NCBI RefSeq assembly: GCF_028736215.1
Contig: NZ_CP117883.1
Coordinates: 3,472,001-3,536,000 of the forward strand
DNA from: Mucilaginibacter sp. KACC 22773
Lineage (GTDB): Bacteria; Bacteroidota; Bacteroidia; Sphingobacteriales; Sphingobacteriaceae
Direction: 5' to 3'
DNA length: 64,000 nucleotides
Part shown: positions 28,627 to 36,445 of the stretch, piece by piece
Numbering within the stretch: position 1 is the first letter of the stretch
How the letters are laid out: each line of letters opens with the position of its first letter
Made by a program: the position numbers and the translations under genes
Notes under the pieces: model-generated
Told to the model about the DNA's origin: nothing
The model's database searches: none
The model's input: only the letters and a program-made list of their open reading frames with translations

Positions 28627-28634
28627 TATCTTTG
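28627..28634 (+). promoter_or_regulatory. -7 promoter box of the small secreted protein gene
   Basis: tatctttg matches TAnnTTTG exactly, 12 nt before the downstream ATG at 28639+15. A TTTG -33 box is not evident. Confidence 0.45.
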
Positions 28635-28653
28635 CCCTATGCTGTCCAGGTTG

Positions 28654-28974
28654 ATGAAATCGTTATTGGTAGTTACTTTGTTCTTCGCTTTACACATAAG
28701 CGGATCCGGACAGGTACGCGCTTATACCGGCAAACATGACAGCAATAAAGCGAGTGTTAAACAAAACACCCACCATGACCAATTAATTGCCGAGACGAAT
28801 ACCGAAATTAATGCGCCTGCATTACAGGTTACGGTGCATCCGGCAGCTTTCTTTACCGCTGTTGATCTGAGTGCAGCTTACACACTTGCAAGGTTCAACA
28901 TTAGCAAGGCTTCAAATGTGCCACCATCCCGGTTTTACCGGCTCATCCTTTTCCCGTTTCATGGTTTCTGGTAA
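28654..28974 (+). CDS. Small secreted protein of unknown function
   Basis: 106 residues from ATG 28654; an in-frame ATG at 28639 is only 4 nt from the -7 box, so I prefer the second. A signal peptide (KSLLVVTLFFALHISGSGQ) is followed by a His/Lys-rich segment (KHDSNKASVKQNTHHDQ) and a C-terminus RFYRLILFPFHGFW. I do not recognise the family. Codon use and isolated position suggest a real gene. It may pair with the next gene, 74 bp downstream on the same strand. Confidence 0.6.
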   Translation: MKSLLVVTLFFALHISGSGQVRAYTGKHDSNKASVKQNTHHDQLIAETNTEINAPALQVTVHPAAFFTAVDLSAAYTLARFNISKASNVPPSRFYRLILFPFHGFW

Positions 28975-29048
28975 ACCCATGCTGATCTAAGTTTTTTAAT
29001 TCTTCGCGTTTATTACAGCGCGTATTTATTCAATTTTAATTATCAAGC

Positions 29049-29510
29049 ATGAACCATATAACGGAAAATGCCCTGGTTGCGGGCACCCTATTAGCTGTAT
29101 TTATTATCCCGGTAGTGATCATAACCCGCCGGTCAAAACAAAAAAGATTCGCGGCGCTAAACCAGCGCCTGCAGGCAATTGCAAATGAACATCACCTCAG
29201 TTTAAGCCGGTCGGAGTTTATCGGTAATAAGATCATAGGCTGGGCACAATCGGGCAAAGCGTTGCTTTTTGGATCGCAGGAAACCGTGACCGTAAACGAC
29301 CTGAACAACGCTACCCGCTGCTATGTTTTAAAAAGCATGAATGGCACCGCAGTAAAATCAATCGTTTTGCAAATTGCCGACCAGGCGAACCGGCAGCTTT
29401 GCAGCATACCATTTTACCAGCAATTTATTGACAATGAATTAAAGCTGAAGCAACTGGAAACCCAGGCAAAAGACTGGGAGGCTTTACTGAACAGCCAGTT
29501 TCAAAAGTAA
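29049..29510 (+). CDS. Membrane-anchored protein of unknown function
   Basis: 153 residues: one N-terminal membrane helix (about 9-26, LVAGTLLAVFIIPVVII) followed by a basic stretch RRSKQKR and a cytoplasmic alpha/beta body (RLQAIANEHHLSLSRSEFIG, IGWAQSGKALLFG) ending in a probable coiled coil (ELKLKQLETQAKDWEALL). The topology is N-out/C-in by the positive-inside rule. No family was recognised. A long bidirectional terminator follows. Confidence 0.7.
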   Translation: MNHITENALVAGTLLAVFIIPVVIITRRSKQKRFAALNQRLQAIANEHHLSLSRSEFIGNKIIGWAQSGKALLFGSQETVTVNDLNNATRCYVLKSMNGTAVKSIVLQIADQANRQLCSIPFYQQFIDNELKLKQLETQAKDWEALLNSQFQK

Positions 29511-29516
29511 CTTATC

Positions 29517-29566
29517 GATTAAAGAATTAAGCCCCGGCGAATTAGCCGGGGTTTAATTCTTTAATC
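29517..29566. terminator. Long bidirectional hairpin terminator
   Basis: A 22-bp stem (29517-29538 with 29545-29566, one G-T pair) and a 6-nt loop separate two convergent genes. The GC core ccccggc/gccgggg is flanked by A/T-rich arms that supply T-rich ends on both strands. It ends at the stop codon of the minus-strand receptor gene. Confidence 0.88.
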
Positions 29567-32003
29567 AGTTTTTCACCCTGTTTTGCTCACTTTCGGCACC
29601 GTTTGCATCATGCTTACGCAAACCGGCAATGGTTTTACCAAAACGATAACTTAACGATAGTGCCAAGTTGCGACTGTCGGAAAGGTTTGTCCAGTTGGCG
29701 CGGGTATTTGCCAGGTTATTGATAACGCCGCCGCCATTGAATGTATAAAAAATATCATTGGCCACCAGGCTGACGGTAAAGGACGGCGAAAACTTTTTAG
29801 ATACCGACGCATTAACACGCCCCCTGCTCACAGTTACAAACTGGGCGTTGGTTATTTTGCTTTGATAACCACCATCCAATTGGGTTGTCCAATCATGCGG
29901 TAGTTTAAACTTGAATACCGGCCTTACAAAAAAGTATGTTCCCTGTGTGTTTAACGTACCGGTATAAAACTCGCTTACGGAGTGAATATTGGAAACCCTT
30001 GAATATATGTGAAAATTAAGCCATTTGGCAAGGTCGAAACCTGCGTCGGCTGCGATACCCTTTACCGTTATACTGCCTAAGTTGCCTGGCCGACTATAAT
30101 AAATACCATTTACAATCTCGATAGTTTCGTTCACATCGTCCTGCGTATTGCTATAGTTTAGGGTTACTGTAACGTTTTTCCAGTTATAGGCCAACTCAAT
30201 GTTGTTGGTATATGACGGCTTAAGAAACGGATTACCGGTATAATAAGTAAACTTATCCAGGGGCGACAAAAATGGGTTTAAATCCTCGTAATATGGTCTG
30301 TCAATCCGTCGTCCATAATTCAGGCTGATGCTTTGGCTGCCTGCTGTATCCAGTTTATATTGCAGGTAAACAGTTGGAAACAGTCCATTATAATTTCGCT
30401 TAAACGTTGAATCGGATTTTTGCACATTGCCCAACTGGTGCCCGTTTGATGCGGTATTTTCAAACCTTAACCCGGCCTGCGCCGAAAATCGCTTCCAATC
30501 TTTACTTGTATTAATATAGGCGGCGTTTATTTGTTCCTTGTAAATAAAGTGATTGGTTTTACCATAATCGGGGTTGGTTACATTGTTAACGGTATAAAAG
30601 TAGTCGGCAATATTATCAGTTTGGGTATTACTGATTTTAAGCCCGGCCTCCAGTTTAACGCCATTATTTAAAGGATGTGTATAATCTGTTTTGGCCGAGT
30701 AGATGTGGATATTTTCGGGTAGGTTACCTGTGAGCAGGTCGTTGCTTATCACTGTTCCATCCGGTAAATAGCCGGTATTTAAAAACGATTGCTTTGTGCT
30801 GTTATCGTAGTTCAAATAATCAAGGTCGACCGTAAGCTCATGCCCTTTTTTGTTATACTGATGGCGGTAATTAAGGTTTACATTGCCGTTCTTAAAGTTA
30901 ATATGCTCCTTATTATCGGCTACAATAGTCGAATCCAACACGTTGGCGGCATCAAGTAATTTACTGGTATTACGGGTATTGATATCGCCGGGATTTAATA
31001 AGCCAAATATATTTATGCCGATTGTAGTTTTATCAGATACGTAATAATCGGCCCCAAGCCTCAGGTTCAGGTTTTTTGTTTGCCTGCGGATAAATGAGTG
31101 TTGCAAAAAATTGGAAGCAGGGTTGCCATCATCGTTTAAAAAGTACCTGTTAATAACCAGGTCGTTAAACGAATTAGAGGTGCTATAAGCCAGGTTGCCG
31201 AATACATTAATTTTGTTGTCCCTGAAATTAAAATTAAAACTGTTGATGGTTTTGCCATATTTACCTTGGGTATAATTCATGTTAAGGCCACCGTTAAAGC
31301 CTTTCGCTTTATTCCTTTTTATGCGGATGTTGATTACTCCGCCATTCCCGGCGGCATCGTATTTAGCCGGCGGGTTGGTCATTAGTTCAACCTGGTCGAT
31401 AGTTGATGCAGGTAATGAGCGCAGGTAGTTTTGCAGATCTGTCCCCGATAAGTAGGTAGGCTTATCGTCGATATAAATTTTAACGCTGCCGCTGCCGTTA
31501 AGGCTGATCCCCCCATTCTGATCGACGATTACGCCCGGCGATTTATCAAGCACATCCATAGCCGTGTTGCCGCCATTACCAATCATGGCATCTACGTTTA
31601 CTACCGTCCTGTCAATTTTGTGCTCAACCAATTGCTTTGGGGCTACAACGGCTACCTCTTTCAATTCTTTACCGGCAAGCTGCAAAATAATATCCGGCAG
31701 CACCATATCTTTTTCAAACGTAAAAGGTGCGCTTTTATAGTTTTGATACCCTATCATGCTAACGGCCATCTTATACTGTCCGGCTTTTACATTTTTCAAG
31801 ATATAAATCCCCATAGCGTCTGCCACACCTGTTTTTACCAGTGCTGAATCCGTAAACTTATATAGGTAAACTGTAGCACCATCCAGCGATTTGGCGTCGG
31901 TGCTTTTAATTTTACCTGTTATCGTTATCAAATTTTGGGCACTTACCAAAGTTGAGGCAATAGAAAGCCAGGCGGCTAAAATAGCTGCAATTTTTAATTT
32001 CAT
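29565..32003 (-). CDS. TonB-dependent receptor-like outer membrane beta-barrel protein
   Basis: 812 residues with signal peptide ending LVSAQ, a carboxypeptidase-regulatory-like domain (ITGKIKSTDAKSLDGATVYL), a plug (AMDVLDKSPGVIVDQNGGISLNG, VELMTNPPAKYDAAGNGGVINI) and an OMP_b-brl_3-type barrel. It has neither the SusC signature nor an STN domain. It lies 129 bp after the blaR1-like gene on the same strand. Such blaI-blaR1-receptor strings are frequent in Bacteroidota, so it is a likely target or co-transcribed partner of the BlaI/BlaR1 pair. Its ligand is not predictable. Confidence 0.9.
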   Translation of the reverse strand: MKLKIAAILAAWLSIASTLVSAQNLITITGKIKSTDAKSLDGATVYLYKFTDSALVKTGVADAMGIYILKNVKAGQYKMAVSMIGYQNYKSAPFTFEKDMVLPDIILQLAGKELKEVAVVAPKQLVEHKIDRTVVNVDAMIGNGGNTAMDVLDKSPGVIVDQNGGISLNGSGSVKIYIDDKPTYLSGTDLQNYLRSLPASTIDQVELMTNPPAKYDAAGNGGVINIRIKRNKAKGFNGGLNMNYTQGKYGKTINSFNFNFRDNKINVFGNLAYSTSNSFNDLVINRYFLNDDGNPASNFLQHSFIRRQTKNLNLRLGADYYVSDKTTIGINIFGLLNPGDINTRNTSKLLDAANVLDSTIVADNKEHINFKNGNVNLNYRHQYNKKGHELTVDLDYLNYDNSTKQSFLNTGYLPDGTVISNDLLTGNLPENIHIYSAKTDYTHPLNNGVKLEAGLKISNTQTDNIADYFYTVNNVTNPDYGKTNHFIYKEQINAAYINTSKDWKRFSAQAGLRFENTASNGHQLGNVQKSDSTFKRNYNGLFPTVYLQYKLDTAGSQSISLNYGRRIDRPYYEDLNPFLSPLDKFTYYTGNPFLKPSYTNNIELAYNWKNVTVTLNYSNTQDDVNETIEIVNGIYYSRPGNLGSITVKGIAADAGFDLAKWLNFHIYSRVSNIHSVSEFYTGTLNTQGTYFFVRPVFKFKLPHDWTTQLDGGYQSKITNAQFVTVSRGRVNASVSKKFSPSFTVSLVANDIFYTFNGGGVINNLANTRANWTNLSDSRNLALSLSYRFGKTIAGLRKHDANGAESEQNRVKN

Positions 32004-32132
32004 ATTGATGGGTATTAGGAGGTTTCTTTTAGGTTGATCTGTTATTTAATCTTAAATATTTTTCAAATTTTGGGCATGGCAATTCCCGTTCACCTGTTGA
32101 GGGCGGGTTAAAATTCATTCAGTCAGAATAAT

Positions 32133-33857
32133 TTAGGGCTTATCGGTGGTGGTTGCTTTGGTATCGGTATCGTAATTATTATACAAGGTCCATTGGTTTT
32201 TGCCGGTAACGGGCACATACTTTTTCTTGTATTTCTGAAAAACATCATCTGGCTGTTTTACACCGTTGATGATCATTTCACTTTGGCTAAGTTTAAAGGA
32301 AACCTTAGGAGCATCAGCATCAATAAGCCCGTCCTTTTTCAATTCGGCAGTCACCACCTCGCCTATACTTGGTTCGGTTGGCGCATGGTAAGGTTTATAG
32401 TCGGCTTTGTACACTGACTTATAGTCTTGTTTATTATAGGGCTTGCTGCCATAACTATAAGCGTTTTGTGCAGGCGCGGTTGGTTTTGTATTTTGCGTTC
32501 TGCTTTGGTTAACGGAATCGGCTTTTGCCAATTCCTTTTGTTCATCAAGTTTGCTTAGCGTTCCAAGACCACCATGCAATCTGCCTAATTTACTTTTTAG
32601 GGTATCCAATGGTTTTGCTTTAGCAGGCGTATCTGCCGAAATCGGGGCAGTTGCCTTTAAAGATGCTGCATGAGTTATTTTTGCTTCTTTGTTTACGTCA
32701 CCTGGTTTTAAATCAGCATGATGAGATGATGTATCATCAGCATGAAACAACTCTTTTTTAACAGAAACAACCGCATGCGATACTGTTTTACCTGTATTAA
32801 GCAGCATTTTATCAATCCTTTTGACATTGCTGAAAGCCATGGTGAGCAAACCGGCGCTTAATAATAACACGGCCAAAACAGAGCGTTCGCGAATATTAAG
32901 GCTGTGGTTATTACCCGACGCCATACGTTTAACCCGGTTAATCAACTGATCGCGCTTGCCGGAGAAAGCCATGGCGTAGGCCGGTGCCGACAGCTGGAAC
33001 TCCTGGCAGCTTACCAGGGCCCTGATGTAGTTTACCTTGCTGCTTGTTTCCAGTACAGCTATGTCATCGCAGCAGTTTTCCCGCTCGGTACGGATCAGGG
33101 CCGACAGCCATAGCACGGCCGGGTTAAAAAAGAAAATGATCTCGATGAAGCTTTGTAACAGGTTTATCAAATAATCCCGCCGGCGGATATGGGCCAGCTC
33201 ATGTACCAGGATAGCTTCTACTTCGGCAGGCGACAAGGCAGTTAACAAACCAACGGGAATGAGGATCAATGGTTTCAAGTGGCCTATCACCATAGGCACT
33301 TTAGCTATGCCGGATTCGGCAATACCTATCATCTGCTTTATCCCCAGTTTTTGCGACAACAAGGCAACGCATTGTTGCCAATATTCATCAACAGTAAAAA
33401 CAGACCTACGCCGCAAGTGATGCAGGCTCTGTAGCCCTGCCAATAACTGAAGACCGCGCGCAAAAACCACCAAAAACCATATTAATGCTATCAGTTGGGC
33501 ATGGGTATTCACATAGTTTATCCCTTTATCAATTGCTGAACCTGGCGTAAACCCGGCTACACCTAAAACAGCCGTCTGCGGCGTTTGATTATGCGAGATG
33601 TAGTTGGTGGCTGGTGATATTGTACCTGCCGTTGTTTGGTTAATTTCCCAAATGAATGTACCTATGGCCGTTAAAGCAAACAACACCAGCGCGCCTACCA
33701 TTAACGTGTAGCGTTTTGCTGCTGTTTGCCCGCGGGTAAACACCAATATAAGGCTGGTGATTACAGCAAGTATAACGCCCTGCCACAACGAGTGCAGCAG
33801 TGTGTAGCTTAAAGCTGTGGTGAAGCCCTGGGGCAGTAATTCATTCAGGTAAGTCAT
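32133..33857 (-). CDS. BlaR1/MecR1-like M56 metallopeptidase sensor, lacking the beta-lactam-binding domain
   Basis: 574 residues. N-terminal membrane helices (about 20-70, 120-135) precede an M56 peptidase domain with zinc motif H219-E220-L-A-H223 (VHELAHIRRRDYL) and a second acidic ligand in RTERENCCDD (about 258-264). After the helix at about 315-335 the C-terminal 240 residues are low-complexity (Lys/Asp/Ala/Tyr-rich, DYKSVYKADYKPYHAPTEPS), where true BlaR1 has its penicillin-binding sensor. By family logic it should cleave the BlaI-like repressor on a signal; the signal here is not a covalently bound beta-lactam as in BlaR1. It is 3 bp downstream of the repressor gene. Confidence 0.88.
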   Translation of the reverse strand: MTYLNELLPQGFTTALSYTLLHSLWQGVILAVITSLILVFTRGQTAAKRYTLMVGALVLFALTAIGTFIWEINQTTAGTISPATNYISHNQTPQTAVLGVAGFTPGSAIDKGINYVNTHAQLIALIWFLVVFARGLQLLAGLQSLHHLRRRSVFTVDEYWQQCVALLSQKLGIKQMIGIAESGIAKVPMVIGHLKPLILIPVGLLTALSPAEVEAILVHELAHIRRRDYLINLLQSFIEIIFFFNPAVLWLSALIRTERENCCDDIAVLETSSKVNYIRALVSCQEFQLSAPAYAMAFSGKRDQLINRVKRMASGNNHSLNIRERSVLAVLLLSAGLLTMAFSNVKRIDKMLLNTGKTVSHAVVSVKKELFHADDTSSHHADLKPGDVNKEAKITHAASLKATAPISADTPAKAKPLDTLKSKLGRLHGGLGTLSKLDEQKELAKADSVNQSRTQNTKPTAPAQNAYSYGSKPYNKQDYKSVYKADYKPYHAPTEPSIGEVVTAELKKDGLIDADAPKVSFKLSQSEMIINGVKQPDDVFQKYKKKYVPVTGKNQWTLYNNYDTDTKATTTDKP

Positions 33858-33860
33858 GGT

Positions 33861-34250
33861 TTATTCCTCCAGTTTTCTTAAAATTTCTTTGATCTCCTGT
33901 AATTCCTGGTCGCTTGTTTTTTTGTTGCCCAGCAACTGCATCACCAGTTTACTTGCCGATCCTTTGTACATCGAATCAACAAACTTATCCAGCAAATGCG
34001 ACTTGGTTTTTTGCTCCTCTTCGGCCACGCTGTAAATGTGCTTCATCTGGCTTTCGTCCCGGTTAAGGATACCTTTATCGGCCATAATCTGCATCAGCTT
34101 TAGCGTGGTTGTATAATTTACCTCTTTTTGCTTCAGCAACTCATCATTAACCGCACGAACTGTCGATGGGCCTTTTTCCCATAAAACCTGCAATATTTCC
34201 AGTTCAGATTTTGTAGGTTCCAGTTGCTTGTTTTGTTGTGTTTCACTCAT
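33861..34250 (-). CDS. BlaI/MecI/CopY-family transcriptional repressor
   Basis: 129 residues: a winged helix (about 10-80; PTKSELEILQVLWEKGPSTVRAV, NYTTTLKLMQIMADKGILNRDE) with the C-terminal dimerisation helices (SHLLDKFVDSMYKGSASKLVMQLL). It forms an operon with the M56 sensor (3 bp). It would repress its own promoter until cleaved by the sensor. A perfect TTTG-N19-TAnnTTTG promoter with a palindrome in the spacer lies just upstream, which supports autoregulation. Confidence 0.93.
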   Translation of the reverse strand: MSETQQNKQLEPTKSELEILQVLWEKGPSTVRAVNDELLKQKEVNYTTTLKLMQIMADKGILNRDESQMKHIYSVAEEEQKTKSHLLDKFVDSMYKGSASKLVMQLLGNKKTSDQELQEIKEILRKLEE

Positions 34251-34257
34251 AACAATT

Positions 34258-34312
34258 CAAAGGTAGGAACATTTTCGTACGAAACAAATTTTAGGTAATA
34301 ATTTTTTCGTAC
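34258..34312 (-). promoter_or_regulatory. blaI promoter with palindromic operator
   Basis: On the minus strand, TTTG (34288-34285), a 19-nt spacer and TACCTTTG (34265-34258) fit the Bacteroidota -33/-7 promoter exactly. The spacer holds the perfect palindrome tttcgtacgaaa (34273-34284). A further half-site tttcgtac is at 34305-34312. The position between the boxes is that of a repressor operator; BlaI is the obvious candidate. Confidence 0.8.
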
Positions 34313-34390
34313 CTTTTGAAAAAGATGTGTAAATATGAGGCCTTTGCCCGCTATCCTTTGACAGGCTCCCCGTGACCTATCCAATTTTCC

Positions 34391-34646
34391 TGTCATCCTG
34401 AATGATAAAATTTTGCAAAATTCTGAACGGGAAATAACACACAATAAGAGGATTGTCATCCCGTAGTGAAGGATCTATTCGCGAACTTGTCCGTCGGCGA
34501 TGCATGTCGATTAACAGATTTTTCACTCCGTTACCCATGACAAGTTTCATTTTCTGTCATCCTGAGCGATAGCGAAGGATCTATTGTACGCCATGCATAA
34601 CCGCCAATAAGTTTGCGAATAGATGCTTCGTGCCTACCCATGACAT
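34391..34646. repeat. Cluster of interspersed tgtcatcctga / gatctatt repeats (left of IS110)
   Basis: Several units begin with tgtcat(c/t)ctga and include gaaggatctatt. A unit at 34391-34427 has an inverted copy at 36147-36183 (32 of 37 positions) and a unit at 34618-34646 has one at 36201-36229 (25 of 29). No gene is seen between 34289 and 34652. Confidence 0.7.
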
Positions 34647-34652
34647 ATCGAA

Positions 34653-35951
34653 TTATATAGGTACTAAGTCCACATTAAATTCGATAGCGAGCTTTTGTAA
34701 ATTCCTTTGCTTCTGCTCTTTAAGCATGTTATCATATGCCTCTATGCCTTTTTCTACAAAATCGCTCCCTTTAACCATTAAACGCCAATATTGAATAGCC
34801 AATTTTCTGGCAGTTGCTTTGATGGCTATCGCCGGACCTTTTCTTCCTCTTAACCGTCTGGCGAATGCTCCCCATCCAATGTATTTGCTGTTTAGCAAGC
34901 CGCACGCCATTTCCTTGAATATCTGGCCGGCGGTAGGTTTTCCTTTGCTTTTACTTTTGTTTTTCTTGCCCGAACGGTTCTGACCGGGAGATACCCCAAG
35001 CCAATTGGCAAACCGTTTTTCCGTCGACCACTGGCTTAAATCGGCTCCAATTTCTGTATATAACTGTAACCAGTTATAATCTGTAAAGCCGGGAAGCCTG
35101 GTGGCATCCCGGCCACCAAATATTTTCAGCAAATGCCCGCCAAGGTCTTTAACCTGGGGCTTATTGTGCCTGATCGGTTTTCTATTTCCGGTATTTGTAC
35201 CGGGCGGTAGTTGTTTGTCTTTATTAATCTGTTGCAAGGTGCTATCTATTTTCCGGTCACACTCCAAGATCTGGCCTTGATAAAAAAGATATGCCTTATA
35301 AGCCTGCTCCAGGGCAAAAAGCCCATGTGGCGTGTAATGGCCCTCCAAAGCCTTTAATACTTCTTCGCTCTTTTTATCTTTGATTTTTTTGTGGCAGAGA
35401 GCAAGCAGCTTATAACGGTCTCTTTCACCGGAAAGGATTGCTGTTATAAGGGCTTTTCCACTGGCCCCATGTATCTGACTTAATACTTCCGGTAAACGGA
35501 TATTCATTTCGATCAGGGCCTTTTGCATATGCTGAATATGCATCGAGGCACTCCGGAGGTGGTCTTCACGTAATCGCTGGTAACTACGTAGCTCCTTGAG
35601 CAGCCCCTCAGAAACGTAGCAACGGTTCAGTAAACCATAACTATGTAACTGCTGGATCCACTGGCAGTCTTTCACATCTGTCTTTCTTCCAGGCAACTGT
35701 TTGGTTTGGCGGCCGTCGACCAGCCACACATCTAACCCTGCATCTGACAGGATATCATGAAGTACATACCAGTAAACACCTGTAGCTTCCATCGCCACTG
35801 TAGTTACCCGGTTCTCCAGTAAATATTTACTAAGTGCTACCAGATCGCCGGTAAAGGTTTCAAAGCTACGGACAGGGCCGCTTTCCAGGCCAACGAAAAC
35901 ATGACGGGAGCCAATATCTATACCGGCTGCATGTGTACGCATTTTTTCCAT
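34653..35951 (-). CDS. IS110-family transposase (DEDD recombinase)
   Basis: 432 residues. N-terminal RuvC-like domain with D12 (GIDIGS), the AMEATGVYW block, and VDGRQTKQLPGRKTDVKD supplying the remaining acidic residues; coiled-coil middle (about 120-260); C-terminal Tnp20 domain with RLPGFTDYNW, FANWLGVSPGQNRSGKK and the expected serine. The reading frame is intact, so the element may be active. A second ATG three codons in (residue 4) is possible. It acts by RNA-guided insertion in the family members that have been characterised. Codon usage is not strikingly different from the neighbours. Confidence 0.95.
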   Translation of the reverse strand: MEKMRTHAAGIDIGSRHVFVGLESGPVRSFETFTGDLVALSKYLLENRVTTVAMEATGVYWYVLHDILSDAGLDVWLVDGRQTKQLPGRKTDVKDCQWIQQLHSYGLLNRCYVSEGLLKELRSYQRLREDHLRSASMHIQHMQKALIEMNIRLPEVLSQIHGASGKALITAILSGERDRYKLLALCHKKIKDKKSEEVLKALEGHYTPHGLFALEQAYKAYLFYQGQILECDRKIDSTLQQINKDKQLPPGTNTGNRKPIRHNKPQVKDLGGHLLKIFGGRDATRLPGFTDYNWLQLYTEIGADLSQWSTEKRFANWLGVSPGQNRSGKKNKSKSKGKPTAGQIFKEMACGLLNSKYIGWGAFARRLRGRKGPAIAIKATARKLAIQYWRLMVKGSDFVEKGIEAYDNMLKEQKQRNLQKLAIEFNVDLVPI

Positions 35952-36092
35952 ATCAAGCTTGTTTTAAATAAGCTGTGCCCGAAGGAGTATAAGGAAAAAC
36001 AGGCTACCCATCGGACAAATCACTGTAAACAGGATCGTACCATACCTTCAGACTCTATCTTCGGAACCATACTCAGACACAGGCACGAAGCA
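35952..36092 (-). ncRNA. Candidate bridge RNA region (5' non-coding end of IS110)
   Basis: The stretch upstream of the transposase has no ORF but recurring pairable words on the minus strand (gtatggttccgaag, aaggtatggtacga). IS110-group elements encode their bridge RNA at exactly this place. The outer part contains tgcttcgtgcct, identical to DNA in the opposite flank. The call rests on position and that match; the outer boundary is uncertain. Confidence 0.45.
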
Positions 36093-36146
36093 CTATAACT
36101 CGACCGGCCACACTGCACAGCGTTAACAAAAGTATGTCATTTCACC

Positions 36147-36229
36147 TTCAGAATTTCGCGAAATTTTAACACTCAGAATGACAAAGGGGTTATTTATAAC
36201 ATGCCATGGGTAGGTACGAGGGATCTATT
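36147..36229. repeat. Inverted copies of the left repeat units (right of IS110)
   Basis: 36147-36183 and 36201-36229 are reverse-complement copies of the left units, with 32/37 and 25/29 identities. The rest of 36093-36445 holds no gene, only this and the PUL 2 terminator. Confidence 0.65.
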
Positions 36230-36342
36230 TACCAATCCCAGTTAAAAAATCCAGGTCATTTCCGAACTTGTTTTGGCTGGCAACAGGTACAAACATTTGG
36301 GTACGCTTAAGTTGTGTAAAACATCAGTTTAGTGTTAACCAT

Positions 36343-36381
36343 GAAAAAAGTATAAGCTAATGACTGTCAAATGCTTATACT
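36343..36381 (-). terminator. Intrinsic terminator of the PUL 2 operon
   Basis: agtataagc (36349-36357) pairs with gcttatact (36373-36381) across a 15-nt loop. On the minus strand the stem is followed by tttttt. It is about 65 nt beyond the stop of the sialate O-acetylesterase gene. Confidence 0.75.
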
Positions 36382-36445
36382 ATAAAGTACTTAAAATGTG
36401 TTAAGTTATGTTAACCCACTTTATATGGGTAGCCCTGCTCCTAAA

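Larger units (their letters stand above)
34624..36092 (-). mobile_element. IS110-family insertion sequence (ends approximate)
   Basis: A single DEDD transposase gene with about 140 nt of non-coding 5' sequence, embedded in chromosomal repeats. A 12-bp inverted match, tgcttcgtgcct (34624-34635) with aggcacgaagca (36081-36092), brackets the gene. It could be subterminal inverted repeats or a guide-target match. IS110 elements make no target duplication, so the true ends cannot be fixed from this copy alone. Confidence 0.7.

Noticed and set aside
34247..34459. 70-residue ORF upstream of blaI
   Set aside because: Covers the blaI promoter and the interspersed repeats; no plausible protein.
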